Source: Pseudomonas sputi
GTDB taxonomy: Bacteria; Pseudomonadota; Gammaproteobacteria; Pseudomonadales; Pseudomonadaceae
NCBI RefSeq assembly: GCF_021603585.1
Contig: NZ_BQHI01000023.1
Span: forward strand, 25,453-89,452
Direction: 5' to 3'
DNA: 64,000 nucleotides
The notes beneath the pieces are model-generated. The model did not search any database, had not been told where the DNA came from, and saw only the letters and a program-made list of their open reading frames with translations. The translations under genes were made by a program, and so were the position numbers. Shown one piece after another: positions 62,801 through 64,000 of the stretch (position 1 is the stretch's first letter; each line of letters starts with the position of its first letter).

Positions 62801-63873
62801 ATATGTGGACGACGTCGAAGACTTTGGAAGGGTCGAGCACGTCCTTGTCTTTGTCGGCTTCTTCCACCTCGGGTCTTGGCAATGTCGCGGTGACGGCTTG
62901 CACCTTGACCAACAGATGTTCCGAATGACTGACGCCGTAAAGCTCCGGCTTGTCATTGGAAACGATGTACCAAAGATCGAGGCTGCCCTTGTCGAGCACG
63001 ATGATGTGCTCTTTGTCGACATAAACAGTGAAACCGCCTTCTTTTGCCTCATTGTCACTGACGGTGTGACTGGCTTCGTGGACATAGGGCTGACCGTTGG
63101 ACTTTTTGCCTATCCAGCGAATGGCGACCAGATCGCCATTTGCAATTTTCGCGTACCTGATTCGCACCGTGGCATAAGCTCGGTCCGATTCAAGTATGTC
63201 CCCCACCAACTCGTCAATCGTCGGTGCGTCCGGCATCGAAACGTCACCCACCACGTCGGCGAATTCACGTTTGGAGGATAACGGCGGACTTGCGTCTGCT
63301 TTGGTCAGTACGTAGGAGGCATCGGCCCGGCCCATGGCGATGGCGCGGACTTGCACGTACGGCACCTTGAACTCCATGACACTCGGGATGTTCGTCACCG
63401 GTCTGGATTGCGTATGAATCAGCGGCTTGCCGGTGAAGGGAGTGCCGATCCAGGTCATGGTTACCGAGTCGTTCAGCGCGAAGTCCGAACCCTGGATATG
63501 GACCTGGACCGTGACGTCCTGCTGGTTCAAGTTGATGATCGTGATAATGCCGTTGACCGATTCGCTGATAATCGGGGCTGGCAGGCGCCAGGCGCCGGCG
63601 TCTACAGCGATCTGCGTGCGTTTGGAGTGCCGGGATGCCCAGTTCCAGACTAAATCAAAAGGGTGGTACTTGATTTCCAGTGCCCTGCTGTCACCCCCTG
63701 CCAGAATGTCTTCCTGTTTGACGAGGATCACGATGGGGTCCTTGCCGTCCGCCTGATTTTGCGTGACGAGAAGAGGCGTCAGGGTATGACTGCCCCAGCG
63801 CATCAGAATCGTGTCTCCCGCCCTGATTTCCGGGTAAGGAGGAACCGTCAGGGGAACCCCTTTTTTTGCCCAC
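59853..63873 (-). CDS. large Ig-like/BIG2 surface-type protein, 5' end cut by an IS element
   Basis: At least 1,316 residues are read from ATG 63803, but protein-like sequence continues in frame upstream of it (VPLTVPPYPEIRAGDTIL) to the IS boundary at 63873. The true N terminus is therefore lost or beyond the element. N-terminal modules resemble the two 649-aa proteins (SVTMTWIGTPFTGKPL, DIVTWYWQGTHP). The middle holds about six Ig-like repeats of the type VTVKGTATRDETVELFD then VSNLTEKIYSITAKALYDAEP. A BIG2 domain (SSSNTAVAHVDGNGLVTVRG) follows. The C-terminal domain (ARVPSLGELREIHSAYGGRW, MYWTWEERP) is like DUF1566/lectin-type tips and has two Cys. The product is probably an inactive or truncated surface adhesin. 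Confidence 0.78.
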
Positions 63874-64000
63874 TGTCCCGTCCTGAATAAGGTTTACACC
63901 TTCTGATCTATTTTCAGGAGGACGTAATGGAAACGGCTAAAAGGCGTAGTCAGCGAGACTACACGCTGACTTTTAAATTGTCGGTCGTGGATCAGGTCGA
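63874..64000 (+). mobile_element. IS3-family insertion sequence, left end (partial)
   Basis: The element begins TGTCCCGTCCTGAATAAGG, which fits the terminal inverted repeat of IS3-family (IS51-group-like) elements, and the transposase gene starts 53 bp in. The right end lies outside the window, so the target duplication and the precise family are unverified. Confidence 0.82.
63927..64000 (+). CDS. IS3-family transposase OrfA (3' partial)
   Basis: ATG 63927 with AGGAGG upstream reads METAKRRSQRDYTLTFKLSV then VDQV and runs off the window. RRSQRDYTLxFKLxVVDQVE is the characteristic start of the small helix-turn-helix OrfA of IS3-family elements, which binds the inverted repeats and is fused to OrfB by frameshifting. 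Only 24 codons are visible. Confidence 0.85.
   Translation, partial: METAKRRSQRDYTLTFKLSVVDQV

Noticed and set aside
1-64000. tRNA or rRNA genes
   Set aside because: I looked in the intergenic gaps for a cloverleaf-like pattern with a TTCGA arm and CCA end, and for rRNA sequence; none was recognised by eye.

Overview
The window looks like a chromosomal segment of a Pseudomonas of the fluorescens group. The evidence is the high-GC coding style, the gbu (4-guanidinobutyrate) locus in the PAO1-like order transporter-transporter-small protein-gbuA-gbuR, the hrpA / FabH-like / ECF sigma / anti-sigma neighbourhood that I recall from the PA3284-PA3297 region of P. aeruginosa, a LapA/MapA-type adhesin beside its own type I exporter, and repeated GATCGTTCCCACGC-type REP palindromes. 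Assignments rest on motif reading and family knowledge; no search was run.

Layout. 1-6.1 kb: 3' end of hrpA, a FabH-like ketoacyl synthase, an ECF sigma factor overlapping a zinc-finger anti-sigma, and a porin on the minus strand. 6.3-12.6 kb: a FemAB-like acyltransferase, aqpZ, an MsbA-like ABC exporter, periplasmic ppiA, an alpha/beta hydrolase and a LysR regulator. 12.7-19.4 kb: a small exported protein, azoR, an EamA exporter, a LysR regulator divergent from a YcaC-like hydrolase, a YbdG-type MscS channel and a DEAD-box helicase. 19.4-30.9 kb: a papain-like (C70/AvrRpt2-type) cysteine protease coupled to an unknown partner, several small or envelope proteins, a CvfB-like S1 protein, an EamA and an MFS transporter, a LysR regulator, an ACP-like protein lacking the prosthetic-group serine, and a metallo-beta-lactamase-fold hydrolase. 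31.0-36.5 kb: the gbu locus (SSS symporter, NCS1 permease, NTF2-like protein, gbuA, divergent gbuR), followed by a DTW-domain tRNA modification enzyme.

37.2-51.5 kb is a surface-adhesion locus. A 2,885-residue retention-module/VWA/RTX adhesin diverges from the outer-membrane, ABC and membrane-fusion components of its exporter. The adhesin has a TAAG motif near its N terminus where LapG would be expected to cut, and three 750-bp repeat units that are locally identical. No lapD or lapG lies in the window.

51.5-64.0 kb is an accessory region, AT-richer in places. It holds an orphan 152-aa protein, a 34-bp perfect palindrome, a frameshifted DUF6124 gene with a hairpin-rich leader, two tandem 649-aa proteins of an unrecognised Ig-like family, an AIDA-type autotransporter, and a large Ig-like/BIG2 protein whose 5' end is cut off by an IS3-family element at the right edge. 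The most novel material is this Ig-like cluster and the C70 protease pair.
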